Notes: generated by a model not told the origin, from the sequence alone. Numbered from the stretch's first letter, positions 1-8,413 are shown. The stretch: 64,000 bases of DNA from an uncultured Aquimarina sp. (GCA_947502885.1 CANNBP010000010.1:124001-188000), one strand, 5' to 3'. Translations and numbers: made by a program.

Positions 1-26
1 TTACAATACTAAAAATTATTACATAA

Positions 27-1304
27 ATGAGTGAGGATTTTCTTCAGTATCTATGGAAATTTAAAAAATTTGAATTAGCTAACCTTAAAACAACAAGAAA
101 TGAAGAAGTTGTATTACAGCATTCTGGTTGGCATAATATAAGTAATTCTGGGCCCGATTTTTTTGATGCACGATTAATTATTCAAGGGCAAAAATGGGCC
201 GGAACAATCGAAATACATATCATATCTAGTAACTGGTATTTGCATAATCATGAGAATGATCCTTCTTATGATAATGTGATATTGCATGTGGTTTGGGAAG
301 ATGATATAGAGATTTTTAGAAATGATGGAACCATCATACCAACTTTACAATTAAAAGATTATGTGGCAGATGATTTAATAAAACGATATGAAATCCTTTT
401 TGAGAAAAGAAATGTAAATAGAATTAGTTGTGAGAAAGAATTGTTTAGTGTGCCAGATTTTGTGATTTCTAATTGGCAAGAAAGATTATATTTAGAAAGG
501 CTAGAACAGAAAACAATACTGGTTTCAAAACAATTAGAAGAATCATCTAATAATTGGGAAGAGGTTTTGTTTAAAATGTTAGCAAAGAATTTTGGTTTGA
601 AAACAAATGGAGATGCTTTTTTGAGCTTAGTCGATTCTATTGATTTTTCTGTGTTTAGAAAATGTAGCAGTAACCTAAATGTTTTAGAGGCTTTACTTTT
701 TGGTCAAGCGGGTTTTTTAAGTACTTCTCAAGAAACTTCGTATTTACAATGTCTTAAAACAGAATATGAGTTTATTAAAAGGAAATATGGATTAAGTAAC
801 TTAGGTATTCTTCGTTTTCAATTTTTTAGACTTAGGCCAGCCAATTTTCCTACGGTTCGTATTGCACAATTGGCAATGTTATATTTTAAAAATAAAAACC
901 TTTTTAGTAGCATCATAGAGGCAGAAAAAATTGAAAGGTTTTATGAGTTATTTAAGGTCGGGACCAGCGATTTTTGGAAAAACCATTATACTTTTACTAA
1001 GGAGTCAAAATGGAGAGAAAAAATAATAACGAAACCTTTTGTAGACCTTATTATTGTAAATACAATTATTCCAATTAAGTTTTTGTATAGTCAAAGTAGA
1101 GGAGAAAACGAAAATGAAGTGATTTTTGATTTATTGTCTCAATTACAACCAGAGAAAAATAGTATTGTTCATGATTTTGTAAACCTTAAAGTTAAGGTTA
1201 AGAACGCCATGCATTCTCAAGCTATGATACAGCAAAAAACTAATTACTGTGATAAAAAAGCTTGTCTCAATTGTGCTATTGGAAATTATTTGTTGAAAAA
1301 TTGA
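27..1304 (+). CDS. DUF2851 family protein
   Basis: This 425-residue soluble protein matches the DUF2851 family, which is widespread in Bacteroidota and has no established biochemical role. The N-terminal half shows the family's aromatic and acidic blocks (LQHSGWHNISNSGPDFFDAR near residue 32, then GTIEIHI and SNWYLHNH). The C-terminus has a cysteine cluster, CDKKACLNCAIGN, which could hold a metal, though this is inference. I see no signal peptide or membrane segment. The ATG at 27 gives a full-length family N-terminus. The PspC gene follows after 70 bases on the same strand. The family call is confident; the function is unknown. Confidence 0.85.
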   Translation: MSEDFLQYLWKFKKFELANLKTTRNEEVVLQHSGWHNISNSGPDFFDARLIIQGQKWAGTIEIHIISSNWYLHNHENDPSYDNVILHVVWEDDIEIFRNDGTIIPTLQLKDYVADDLIKRYEILFEKRNVNRISCEKELFSVPDFVISNWQERLYLERLEQKTILVSKQLEESSNNWEEVLFKMLAKNFGLKTNGDAFLSLVDSIDFSVFRKCSSNLNVLEALLFGQAGFLSTSQETSYLQCLKTEYEFIKRKYGLSNLGILRFQFFRLRPANFPTVRIAQLAMLYFKNKNLFSSIIEAEKIERFYELFKVGTSDFWKNHYTFTKESKWREKIITKPFVDLIIVNTIIPIKFLYSQSRGENENEVIFDLLSQLQPEKNSIVHDFVNLKVKVKNAMHSQAMIQQKTNYCDKKACLNCAIGNYLLKN

Positions 1305-1374
1305 AGATACGATGTTGAGATATAAAAATGCTAATATCACTTCGATATTAAGGATAATATAATTAATTTGCACT

Positions 1375-1596
1375 ATGCTTTATAATCTAAGACATTTTTT
1401 AGAACGCAATGGCTTTTATGTTTCTTCAAGATTAGCCGATAGGCTCGGTATGCGAGCAAAGAATGTAAGACTATTCTTTATTTATTTAACTTTTGCAACG
1501 GTAGGATTAGGCTTTGTAATATACCTTAATATGGCCTTTTGGTTAAAGATTAAGGATTTAGTGTATACCAAGCGAACTTCAGTTTTTGATCTATGA
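1375..1596 (+). CDS. PspC domain protein, short
   Basis: This 73-residue protein is a minimal PspC-domain protein. It has an amphipathic N-terminal region (residues 1-30, ending SRLADRLGMRAKNVRLFF) and one hydrophobic segment at about 30-52. In other bacteria PspC proteins are inner-membrane components of the phage-shock envelope-stress response; single-domain versions like this are common in flavobacteria and little studied. The stop codon overlaps the start of the downstream K+ channel gene (ATGA, 1593-1596), so the two are probably translationally coupled. That suggests, but does not prove, a shared envelope or ion-stress role. Confidence 0.75.
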   Translation: MLYNLRHFLERNGFYVSSRLADRLGMRAKNVRLFFIYLTFATVGLGFVIYLNMAFWLKIKDLVYTKRTSVFDL

Positions 1597-2609
1597 TAAA
1601 GATTGATAAATGGGGAAGTCCCAAATTATTTTTTGCTGTAATTTTATTAATTGTTGTTGTTCTAATAGGGGTTATTGGATTTCGTTTTTTTTCTAATTAC
1701 ACATGGGTTGATGCACTTTATATGACTGTCATCACTATGTCGACAGTTGGTTTTGGCGAAGTTGAACCACTTAATGATAATGCTAAATTATTTACAGTAT
1801 TTCTTATTTCTACAAGTGTTGCCATATTTGCATATACTGTATCAGTAATAACAGAATATATTGTTAGTAAAAACGATCCTAAAAGAGTTCAATACCGAAA
1901 AACACAAAAGATGATACATCAAATAGAAAATCATATTATCATTGTTGGTTATGGTCGAAATGGAAAACAAGCGGCTGCAAAATTAATGGCATACGATAAA
2001 CCATTTATTATTATAGAAAAAGATGAAGCCGTAATAGAAAGATATCAAAATGGAAATTTATTTTTTTTAAAAGGAAATGCAACAGAGGATGAGGTGCTTA
2101 TAGAAGCGGGGGTTAAAAATGCGGCGTGCCTCATATGTACTTTGCCAGAAGATGCTGATAATTTGTTTATAGTACTTTCTGCACGACAAATCAATAAGAA
2201 ACTTAAAATTATAAGTAGAGCTTCCCAAGATGCATCATATAAGAAAATAAGATTAGCAGGGGCAGATAATGTTATTATGCCAGACCGTATTGGTGGGGAT
2301 CATATGGCTTCTTTGGTTGTGGTTCCTGATTTGATAGAATTTTTGGATAATTTGTCAATTGTAGGAAAAAAATCTATAAATATTGAAGAAGTGTCCTTTG
2401 AAGATATGTTCGATACCGAAAAAATACAAACCATTCGGCAAATTGATATGAGATCAAAAACAGGATGCACAATTATAGGGTATAAATCTCCAGAAGGGGA
2501 TTATATCGTTAATCCAGAGGCAGATACAGTTTTGAGGCCAGGTTCTAAAATTGTTGTGTTAGGGCGTCCTGAGCAAATTAATTTATTAAATAAAGAGTTT
2601 AATATTTAG
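1593..2609 (+). CDS. Two-TM potassium channel with RCK (TrkA-N/TrkA-C) domains
   Basis: This 338-residue protein resembles MthK-type channels. TM1 (about 12-32) is followed by a pore helix and the filter motif TVGFGE (a variant of TVGYGD), then TM2 (about 65-88). A Rossmann-type RCK-N domain starts near residue 110 with the dinucleotide-binding motif IIIVGYGRNGKQAA, and a TrkA-C-like domain (about 255-335) ends the protein. Such channels pass K+ under control of ligands such as NAD(H), nucleotides or Ca2+; the ligand here is unknown. The gene overlaps the upstream PspC gene by 4 bases, indicating an operon. Confidence 0.88.
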   Translation: MIKIDKWGSPKLFFAVILLIVVVLIGVIGFRFFSNYTWVDALYMTVITMSTVGFGEVEPLNDNAKLFTVFLISTSVAIFAYTVSVITEYIVSKNDPKRVQYRKTQKMIHQIENHIIIVGYGRNGKQAAAKLMAYDKPFIIIEKDEAVIERYQNGNLFFLKGNATEDEVLIEAGVKNAACLICTLPEDADNLFIVLSARQINKKLKIISRASQDASYKKIRLAGADNVIMPDRIGGDHMASLVVVPDLIEFLDNLSIVGKKSINIEEVSFEDMFDTEKIQTIRQIDMRSKTGCTIIGYKSPEGDYIVNPEADTVLRPGSKIVVLGRPEQINLLNKEFNI

Positions 2610-2713
2610 TTATAGGAAAAACATTTAACTTCCAAAAAATTGTAATCAATGCTTTTTTTTAGCATCTTGCTCTTTTGTTTGAAATAATTAAATTCAATAT
2701 AATTCATAAAATC

Positions 2714-4312
2714 ATGAAGAGATCTCTTCTTTCACTTTTAGTAATTCTCACTCCTTTTTTTACATTCGCCCAAGAAACCGCAGAGAAAGGTCTTGATCAA
2801 AAAATAGATGAAGGTTTTAAACCAATTTCTGATTTTTTCTCTAACGTAATTTTTTTCCAAATCTTTGGAACACCTTTCGTTTTAATATTGCTAGTACTTA
2901 GTGCATTGTTTTTTACTATATACTTTGGATTTCCAAATATTCGTTACTTCGGTAAAGCTATAAATGTTGTACGAGGAAAATATGATGATGTAGAAGGACA
3001 TAGTCTTGGTGATCCAGATGCAGCTGTAGATGGTGATATTAGAGATACGATACGTGATGAAAGTAAAGAAGGAGAAGTAAGTCATTTTCAAGCTTTGGCA
3101 ACTGCTGTTTCTGGTACTGTAGGTAACGGAAATATAGCAGGAGTTGCATTGGCAATTGCCCTTGGTGGACCTGGAGCTACGTTTTGGATGATTATTTGTG
3201 GGTTTTTAGGAATGTCAACAAAATTTGTAGAATGTACACTAGGTGTACAATATAGAGATGTTGGAGAAGATGGTACGGTGTATGGAGGACCTATGTATTA
3301 CTTAAGTAAAGGGCTTAAAGACAAAGGATTTAAGGTGTTCGGGAAAGTAGCTGCGGTGTTATTTGCAATATTTTGTATTGGAGGATCTTTTGGTGGTGGA
3401 AATGCTGCACAGTCTAATCAAGCTACCGTTGTTTTAAAAGAACTTTTAGATCTTCAAAGTACAGGTGCAGGGTTTTGGATTGGGATCATACTTGCAATTC
3501 TTGTTGGTATCATTATTATAGGAGGAATAAAACGAATTGCTTCGGTAACCGAAAAAGTAGTTCCTTTTATGGCAGTAATGTATATTATAGCATGTTTGTA
3601 TATCATTTTTAGTAATTTCTCGTTTGTAGATGATGCAATTGGATTAATTATATCAGAGGCTTTTAACCCAAAAGCAGTTGGGGTAGGAGGAGTTATTGGA
3701 GTGTTGTTAGTAGGATTTAAAAGAGCAGCATTTTCTAATGAGGCTGGCGCAGGATCTGCTTCTATTGCTCATTCGGCTGTGAAAACCAAATATTCTGCTT
3801 CAGAAGGTTTAGTGGCGCTTTTAGAGCCTTTTATCGATACAGTAGTTATCTGTACGATGACGGCATTAGTAATTATTATTTTTAACTCAGGAGGAGCTTT
3901 TCAATATGGAGGTGATGGATCTGGAGCGGTTTTGATTGATGGTGTTTCTTATGAAGGAGCAGGTATTACATCTATGGCTTTTGCACAGTATATACCGTAC
4001 TCTAATATCTTCTTAACAATAGCTGTAGTTTTATTTGCAGTGTCAACTATGATTTCATGGTCATATTATGGATTACAATCTTGGAAATTTTTATTCGGTA
4101 GAGGTAAAGGAGCAGATTTAGTATATAAATTATTATTCTTAACATTTATAGTAATTGGAGCAGCTGCAAGTATGAATTCTATTTGGGCATTCTCAGATGC
4201 AATGATATTTGCTATGGTGTTTCCAAACATGATTGGTTTATTCTTCTTGTTCCCTGTTGTGAAAAAACAACTAGCTAGGTATTTTGATGCTATAAAGGCT
4301 TCTCAAAAATAG
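2714..4312 (+). CDS. Amino-acid carrier protein, sodium:alanine symporter (AGCS) family
   Basis: This 532-residue polytopic membrane protein belongs to the AGCS family, which couples uptake of alanine or glycine to sodium. The hallmark blocks are present: SGTVGNGNIAGVALAIALGGPG, the KFVECTLGVQYRD region, GGPMYYLSKG and FKRAAFSNEAGAGSA. I chose the ATG at 2714, not an upstream TTG at 2675, because it starts a clean signal-like sequence (MKRSLLSLLVILTPFFTFAQ). This N-terminal extension and an acidic loop around residues 85-115 make it longer than proteobacterial members. A strong hairpin with a U-rich tail downstream lies inside the start of the next gene. Confidence 0.9.
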   Translation: MKRSLLSLLVILTPFFTFAQETAEKGLDQKIDEGFKPISDFFSNVIFFQIFGTPFVLILLVLSALFFTIYFGFPNIRYFGKAINVVRGKYDDVEGHSLGDPDAAVDGDIRDTIRDESKEGEVSHFQALATAVSGTVGNGNIAGVALAIALGGPGATFWMIICGFLGMSTKFVECTLGVQYRDVGEDGTVYGGPMYYLSKGLKDKGFKVFGKVAAVLFAIFCIGGSFGGGNAAQSNQATVVLKELLDLQSTGAGFWIGIILAILVGIIIIGGIKRIASVTEKVVPFMAVMYIIACLYIIFSNFSFVDDAIGLIISEAFNPKAVGVGGVIGVLLVGFKRAAFSNEAGAGSASIAHSAVKTKYSASEGLVALLEPFIDTVVICTMTALVIIIFNSGGAFQYGGDGSGAVLIDGVSYEGAGITSMAFAQYIPYSNIFLTIAVVLFAVSTMISWSYYGLQSWKFLFGRGKGADLVYKLLFLTFIVIGAAASMNSIWAFSDAMIFAMVFPNMIGLFFLFPVVKKQLARYFDAIKASQK

Positions 4313-4324
4313 AAGGACTTTTCT

Positions 4325-5197
4325 ATGAAAAATATAAGATCCCATTTCGAGATGAATTCACGTTTTCGAAATGGGATTTTTCTTTTATCAATAGTCCTTT
4401 TTGTTGGTGTTACCACTTATTATTTGTTATCTAGTAAAACAAAAGTAGAGGATAACTTTGTTGAATTAAAAGAGTTTCAGAAACAAGTAGATTCTCTAAA
4501 ACAAATAGCTCAACTAAAAAATAAGAAGTTTCAGGCACAACTGTTTAATCCAAATTTCATTTCAGATTACAAAGGATATATGCTAGGTCTGACTTCTGGT
4601 CAATTAGATAGGCTGAACAGGTATAGAAAGAGTGGGAAATGGATTAACTCTGTTACCGAATTTAAAGATGTAACACAAGTTTCAGATTCTTTACTTAACG
4701 AGATTTCATCACTTTTTAAATTTCCTGATTGGGTAAAACAAGAATCAAGAAATCAGAAATTTAAGAATAAGAAATACCCAACGAAGTCATACGCTCAAAA
4801 AAAAGATTTAAATGTTGTTACATTTACAGAACTTCAAAATGATGTGAAGCTACCTGATTTTATGGCGAAACGAATCGTCAATTACAGGAATAAGATTGGT
4901 GGCTTTGTTGATGATATACAAATCAAAGACATTAGGGGGTTGTATGATAATCAACAAAAGAAACTTCTTTCAATGTTTACAGTCAAGACTCCTAAGCAGA
5001 TAAAAAAAATAAATATTAATTCAGCAACAGTTAAAGAATTAATAGAAGTACCTTATTTTGATTTTGAAATGGCTCTAGAGATTGTAGATCGAATTAAAGA
5101 TACTGGAAAGATCTCTAACTTTAGTGAATTAAAGAAAATCAACGGTTTTTCATTAGAAAAAATAGATAGAATAGCATTATATTTGACGTTAAATTAA
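4325..5197 (+). CDS. Helix-hairpin-helix protein, ComEA-related, membrane-anchored
   Basis: This 290-residue protein has an N-terminal membrane anchor (about 17-34, NGIFLLSIVLFVGVTTYYLL) and three helix-hairpin-helix-like segments: around residues 85-135, 155-215 and 235-290. The last carries the ComEA-like ININSATVKELIEVPYF. HhH domains of this type bind DNA or mediate protein contacts; a periplasmic DNA-uptake role is plausible but unproven. The start at 4325 gives an N-terminus (RSHFEMN...RNGIFLL) that I regard as family-typical. It lies 12 bases after the symporter stop, and codons 5-18 coincide with a terminator-like hairpin. Confidence 0.75.
   Translation: MKNIRSHFEMNSRFRNGIFLLSIVLFVGVTTYYLLSSKTKVEDNFVELKEFQKQVDSLKQIAQLKNKKFQAQLFNPNFISDYKGYMLGLTSGQLDRLNRYRKSGKWINSVTEFKDVTQVSDSLLNEISSLFKFPDWVKQESRNQKFKNKKYPTKSYAQKKDLNVVTFTELQNDVKLPDFMAKRIVNYRNKIGGFVDDIQIKDIRGLYDNQQKKLLSMFTVKTPKQIKKININSATVKELIEVPYFDFEMALEIVDRIKDTGKISNFSELKKINGFSLEKIDRIALYLTLN
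4339..4386 (+). terminator. Intrinsic terminator-like hairpin inside the start of the HhH gene
   Basis: A perfect 12-bp stem (4339-4350 pairing with 4366-4377, ATCCCATTTCGA with TCGAAATGGGAT) with a 15-base loop is followed by the U-rich tail TTTTCTTTT. It is placed as a terminator for the symporter gene but lies wholly within codons 5-18 of the downstream coding region. Confidence 0.6.
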
Positions 5198-5478
5198 AAT
5201 TAAGACAAAAATTGCTATAATTTTTGATGAATCTTTATATGATAATTCAATGTATTACTATAAAGTTAGGTTCGATTGTTTTATGGCAAAGGTTGTTAAA
5301 AGGTAATTGGACAGAGCTTGTTTAATCTTTGTTTTTTTTGAAGCATTTTTAGTATGTTAAAATAGTCAGTGGTGATAATTGATTGATGTCGTGTGGTATA
5401 TGAAGGATAAATGCGTAATTTGCTAATAAAGATAATATTTGAATGAGTTTTGAGCTAAAAAAAAGATAAAAGTATTAT
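5198..5478. other. Intergenic region, no supported gene
   Basis: These 281 bases lie between the HhH gene and the acyl-CoA dehydrogenase gene. A 32-codon open frame on the plus strand (5227-5325) has no supporting signal. I see no clear hairpin or consensus promoter. Confidence 0.5.
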
Positions 5479-6645
5479 ATGAATAGTAGGTATTTTACAG
5501 AAGAACATGAGTTATTTAGGCAAAGCCTTAAAGCCTTTTTAAAGAAGGAAGTTGTACCTTATATAGAACAATGGGAAAAAACAGGTGATATTGACCGGTT
5601 TATTTGGAAGAAATTTGGAGACATGGGATACTTTGGGATTGCTTATCCCGAGGAATATGGAGGATTAGGATTAGATCTTTTTTATACAGTGATACTTCTT
5701 GAGGAGTTACAAAAAATAAATTCAGGAGGTTTTGCTGCTGCTATTTGGGCTCATGCGTATTTGGCGATGACCCATGTGAATAAAGAAGGAGATCATAGGA
5801 TTAAAGAAGAATACTTAACACCTAGTATATCTGGAGATAAAATAGGTTGTTTGGCAATTAGCGAGCCTTTTGGTGGTTCTGATGTTGCAGGAATGAGAAC
5901 AACGGCTATAAAAGATGGAGATGAATACATTATTAATGGCTCAAAAACCTTTATTACAAATGGAGTATATAGTGATTATTTGGTGATTGCGGCAAAAACA
6001 AATCCAGAATTAGGAAATAAAGGAATAAGTATTTTTATTATTGATAGAGATACTCCTGGGGTATCAGCTACAAAATTAGAAAAATTGGGATGGAAAGCTT
6101 CTGACACCGGAGAGATCGCATTTGATAATGTGCGAATACCAGCTCAGAATATAATGGGAGAAGAAAACTATGGATTCTCATATATTATGCAGCACTTTGC
6201 TCTGGAAAGATTAATTATGGGAGTTAATGCTCATGCCCGCACAGAGTATGCTTTAGAATATGTTTTACAATATATGTCAGAACGAGAAGCATTTGGTAAA
6301 TCATTAGATAAATTTCAAGCGTTGCGTCATACAGTTGCAGAAATAGCAAGTGAAGTAGAAATGTGTAAGGAGTTTAATTATTCAGTGGCAAAACGACTTA
6401 ATGATGGAGAATATGTGGTGAAAGAGGCAAGTATGTCAAAATTACTTTCTACAAAAATTGCTGATGAGGCTATATATAAATGTCTTCAGTTATTAGGAGG
6501 TTATGGGTATATGGAGGAATATCCAATGGCAAGATTATTTAGAGATAGTAGGTTAGGGCCTATTGGTGGAGGAACCTCCGAAATATTAAAAGAGATAATT
6601 GCAAAAATAATAATAGATAAGAAAGAATATAAGCCTGCTACGTAA
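5479..6645 (+). CDS. Acyl-CoA dehydrogenase
   Basis: This 388-residue flavoprotein has the full acyl-CoA dehydrogenase fold. The N-terminal helical domain includes YPEEYGGLGLD, the middle beta domain includes the FAD/substrate block CLAISEPFGGSDVAGM and NGSKTFITNG, and the C-terminal helical domain includes LQLLGGYGYMEEYPMARLFRD and the IGGGTSEI block. It oxidises acyl-CoA to trans-2-enoyl-CoA and passes electrons to ETF. Chain length or branching preference cannot be read from the sequence. It stands alone, with 281 bases upstream, and is followed by rpsU, which has its own promoter. Confidence 0.92.
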   Translation: MNSRYFTEEHELFRQSLKAFLKKEVVPYIEQWEKTGDIDRFIWKKFGDMGYFGIAYPEEYGGLGLDLFYTVILLEELQKINSGGFAAAIWAHAYLAMTHVNKEGDHRIKEEYLTPSISGDKIGCLAISEPFGGSDVAGMRTTAIKDGDEYIINGSKTFITNGVYSDYLVIAAKTNPELGNKGISIFIIDRDTPGVSATKLEKLGWKASDTGEIAFDNVRIPAQNIMGEENYGFSYIMQHFALERLIMGVNAHARTEYALEYVLQYMSEREAFGKSLDKFQALRHTVAEIASEVEMCKEFNYSVAKRLNDGEYVVKEASMSKLLSTKIADEAIYKCLQLLGGYGYMEEYPMARLFRDSRLGPIGGGTSEILKEIIAKIIIDKKEYKPAT

Positions 6646-6715
6646 CTAATTGTGCTGCAAAATATTTGAAAAAGAATGTTTTTTTAACTCTTTTGTAAAT
6701 AATAGTCTAAAAAAC

Positions 6716-6745
6716 TTTGTAGGCAATAGTTTTGTGTTATATTTG
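6716..6745 (+). promoter_or_regulatory. Bacteroidota-type promoter for rpsU
   Basis: A -33 element TTTG (6716-6719), an 18-base spacer and an exact -7 element TATATTTG (6738-6745) match the Bacteroidota consensus TTTG...TAnnTTTG. Transcription should start around 6751, giving a leader of about 30 bases before the rpsU ATG. Confidence 0.8.
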
Positions 6746-6763
6746 CAGCTCAAAAATTCTAAC

Positions 6764-6774
6764 GAAAGGAGGTG
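6764..6774 (+). promoter_or_regulatory. Extended Shine-Dalgarno site of rpsU
   Basis: GAAAGGAGGTG is an 11-base perfect complement of the usual 16S rRNA 3' end. GGAGG ends 7 bases before the ATG at 6780. Strong Shine-Dalgarno sites are rare in Bacteroidota; in Flavobacteriia the rpsU site is linked to autoregulation by bS21. Confidence 0.85.
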
Positions 6775-6779
6775 TCACT

Positions 6780-6974
6780 ATGTTAATTATACCAGTTAAA
6801 GACGGAGAAAATATAGATAGAGCGTTAAAACGTTTTAAAAGAAAATTTGATCGTACAGGAACGATGCGTCAGCTTCGTAAACGTCAACAGTTTACAAAAC
6901 CTTCTGTAGAAAGAAGAGCACAAGTTCAAAAAGCGCAGTACATACAGCACTTAAGAGATCAAGAAGAAATTTAA
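6780..6974 (+). CDS. rpsU: 30S ribosomal protein bS21
   Basis: This 64-residue basic protein begins MLIIPVKDGENIDRALKRFK and continues with the family's RTGTMRQLRKR region and an Arg/Lys-rich helix. bS21 sits on the 30S platform near the 16S rRNA 3' end. I set the start at 6780 because the open frame extends upstream to 6732 with non-homologous residues, and an exceptional Shine-Dalgarno site precedes 6780. In Bacteroidota, bS21 with bS6 and bS18 sequesters the anti-Shine-Dalgarno sequence, so this mRNA's strong site is thought to be a sensor of bS21-lacking ribosomes (family knowledge, not shown here). A hairpin follows the stop. Confidence 0.96.
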   Translation: MLIIPVKDGENIDRALKRFKRKFDRTGTMRQLRKRQQFTKPSVERRAQVQKAQYIQHLRDQEEI

Positions 6975-7000
6975 TAGTAAAATAACGTTATCTATAAAAG

Positions 7001-7036
7001 TATTTTCTCGATAAAGAGAAAATAGATTCCGTTTTT
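7001..7036 (+). terminator. Hairpin downstream of rpsU, probable terminator
   Basis: A perfect 9-bp stem (7001-7009 TATTTTCTC with 7016-7024 GAGAAAATA) and a 6-base loop lie 26 bases after the rpsU stop. A T run follows at 7032-7037, a little distant for a canonical terminator. Confidence 0.5.
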
Positions 7037-7050
7037 TAAAGATAAATTTT

Positions 7051-7096
7051 AACCGTTAAGGTAACAAAAGTTTTATATTTTTGTTTCTTAACGGTT
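7051..7096. repeat. 10-bp inverted repeat around the xerC-like promoter
   Basis: AACCGTTAAG (7051-7060) and CTTAACGGTT (7087-7096) are perfect inverted copies separated by 26 bases. The second arm is followed by a T run. A consensus -7 element, TATTTTTG (7076-7083), lies between the arms, so this may be an operator or a long-loop terminator. Confidence 0.5.
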
Positions 7097-7101
7097 TTTT
7101 T

Positions 7102-7992
7102 ATGCTTGTTCGAGAGTTTATAGATTACTTGCTTCTAGAGAAAAAATATTCGAATCATACTGTTACGGCATATGAGGCAGATTTACTTTCCTTTCTTGAG
7201 TTTTATCAGAGAGAATATGATACAGAGGTGTTGTCAGAGGCTAATTATGCTCAGATTCGTTCGTGGATAGTGTTTTTGGTTGATAGTGGTGTCTCTAATA
7301 GGACGGTAAACAGAAAAGTGTCCTCGCTTAAAACGTATTATAAGTTTTTGCTTAAAACCGAGCAAATAGATAAGAGTCCTTTGGTTAAGCACCAATCACT
7401 TAAAGTTTCAAAAAAATTACAAATACCTTTTTCAGCAGAAGAAGTTGAAGGTGTATTGGCGTTGTTGATTGATGATGATAGTTTTGAAGGGGTAAGGGAT
7501 AGGCTTATAGTAGAGGTTTTTTATGCTACAGGTATCCGTAGGATTGAATTGGTTAATCTTAAGCTTTCAGATATAGATATGGGTAGAAATTTAATCAAAG
7601 TTTTAGGAAAGAGAAGTAAAGAAAGGTATGTTCCTCTCTTGCCTTCGGTTTGTGAAACATTAAATAGGTATTTAAAGTTAAGATCAGATTTAATTTCTGG
7701 AGAAGAAACCTCATTTTTGTTTTTGACAAAAAAAGGAGTTAAAATCTATGAAACGCTTGTTTATCGCGTTATAAATAACTATTTTAGTAAGGCATCTTCA
7801 AAAGTAAAAAAAAGTCCGCATATATTAAGACATTCTTTTGCGACACATTTGCTAAATGAAGGAGCAAATCTAAATGCTGTAAAAGAATTACTTGGACATT
7901 CCAGTTTAGCTGCTACTCAGGTATATACTCATCATAGTGTAGCGCAGTTAACAAAAGTGTATAAACAATCTCACCCAAGGAATAAAAAGTAA
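7102..7992 (+). CDS. xerC: Tyrosine recombinase, XerC/XerD type
   Basis: This 296-residue site-specific recombinase has an N-terminal SAM-like core-binding domain (1-85) and a C-terminal catalytic domain. The active-site set is visible: Arg in YATGIRRIEL, HILRHSFATHLL (His-x-x-Arg), the HSS histidine in LLGHSSLAATQVY, and the nucleophile Tyr in QVYTHHS. XerC/D pairs resolve chromosome dimers at dif. The ATG at 7102 is preferred over a TTG at 7081 that sits at the expected transcription start. rpsU, xerC-like and hpf neighbours recur in Bacteroidota (general knowledge). Whether this is XerC or XerD cannot be settled here. Confidence 0.88.
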   Translation: MLVREFIDYLLLEKKYSNHTVTAYEADLLSFLEFYQREYDTEVLSEANYAQIRSWIVFLVDSGVSNRTVNRKVSSLKTYYKFLLKTEQIDKSPLVKHQSLKVSKKLQIPFSAEEVEGVLALLIDDDSFEGVRDRLIVEVFYATGIRRIELVNLKLSDIDMGRNLIKVLGKRSKERYVPLLPSVCETLNRYLKLRSDLISGEETSFLFLTKKGVKIYETLVYRVINNYFSKASSKVKKSPHILRHSFATHLLNEGANLNAVKELLGHSSLAATQVYTHHSVAQLTKVYKQSHPRNKK

Positions 7993-8058
7993 GTGATATT
8001 TAAGTTGATCGTTCTTTTAAGCTTAAAAATGTTGTACAACCAATTAAACTAACAAAGT

Positions 8059-8361
8059 ATGAAAGTGAACTTGCAATCTGTAAATTTTAATGTAGATCAA
8101 AAGTTAGTCGATTTTATTCAAGTTAAATTAGATAAACTAGAAAATCATTTTAATAGGATAATTCATGCAGACGTATTCTTAAAAGTTATGAATACAAGTG
8201 GAAAAGAAAATAAAATTACTGAAATTTTAGTAAGTGTGCCTGGTGATGAGTTTATGATAAAAAAAATCAATAAAACCTTCGAAGAAGGTGTGGATGAGTG
8301 TGTTAGTTCATTGGAGCGACAATTGAAAAGACGCAAGGAAAAATTAAATGCACATGTTTAG
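8059..8361 (+). CDS. hpf: Ribosome hibernation-promoting factor, short form (HPF/RaiA family)
   Basis: This 100-residue protein fits the short HPF/YfiA fold: an N-terminal beta strand (VNLQSVNFNVDQ), a helix (LVDFIQVKLDKLENHF), strands through ADVFLKVM and KITEILVSVPG, and a C-terminal helix (FEEGVDECVSSLERQLKRRKEKL). Such proteins bind in the 30S mRNA/tRNA channel and inactivate ribosomes in stationary phase. It lacks the long-form C-terminal dimerisation domain, so it would need a partner to form 100S ribosomes. It follows the recombinase gene by 66 bases on the same strand and ends at an 8-bp hairpin. Confidence 0.88.
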   Translation: MKVNLQSVNFNVDQKLVDFIQVKLDKLENHFNRIIHADVFLKVMNTSGKENKITEILVSVPGDEFMIKKINKTFEEGVDECVSSLERQLKRRKEKLNAHV

Positions 8362-8386
8362 CTATTTTTTTTTAAAAATAGTTTTG
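8362..8386 (+). terminator. Hairpin after hpf
   Basis: An 8-bp stem (8362-8369 CTATTTTT with 8374-8381 AAAAATAG), a four-T loop and TTTTG directly follow the hpf stop codon. The tail overlaps the -33 element of the next promoter. Confidence 0.45.
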
Positions 8387-8413
8387 TGGAAGGAATAAAT
8401 TCTCTTACATTTG
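8383..8413 (+). promoter_or_regulatory. Promoter for the tRNA-Thr(TGT) unit
   Basis: TTTG (8383-8386), a 19-base spacer and TACATTTG (8406-8413) match the Bacteroidota consensus. It lies 50 bases upstream of the tRNA. Confidence 0.75.

Noticed and set aside
5227..5325. A 32-codon plus-strand ORF upstream of the acyl-CoA dehydrogenase gene, faintly like a sigma-factor fragment (LWQRLLKGNWTEL)
   Set aside because: Too short, the frame closes at once, and the resemblance is not specific enough to call a pseudogene.
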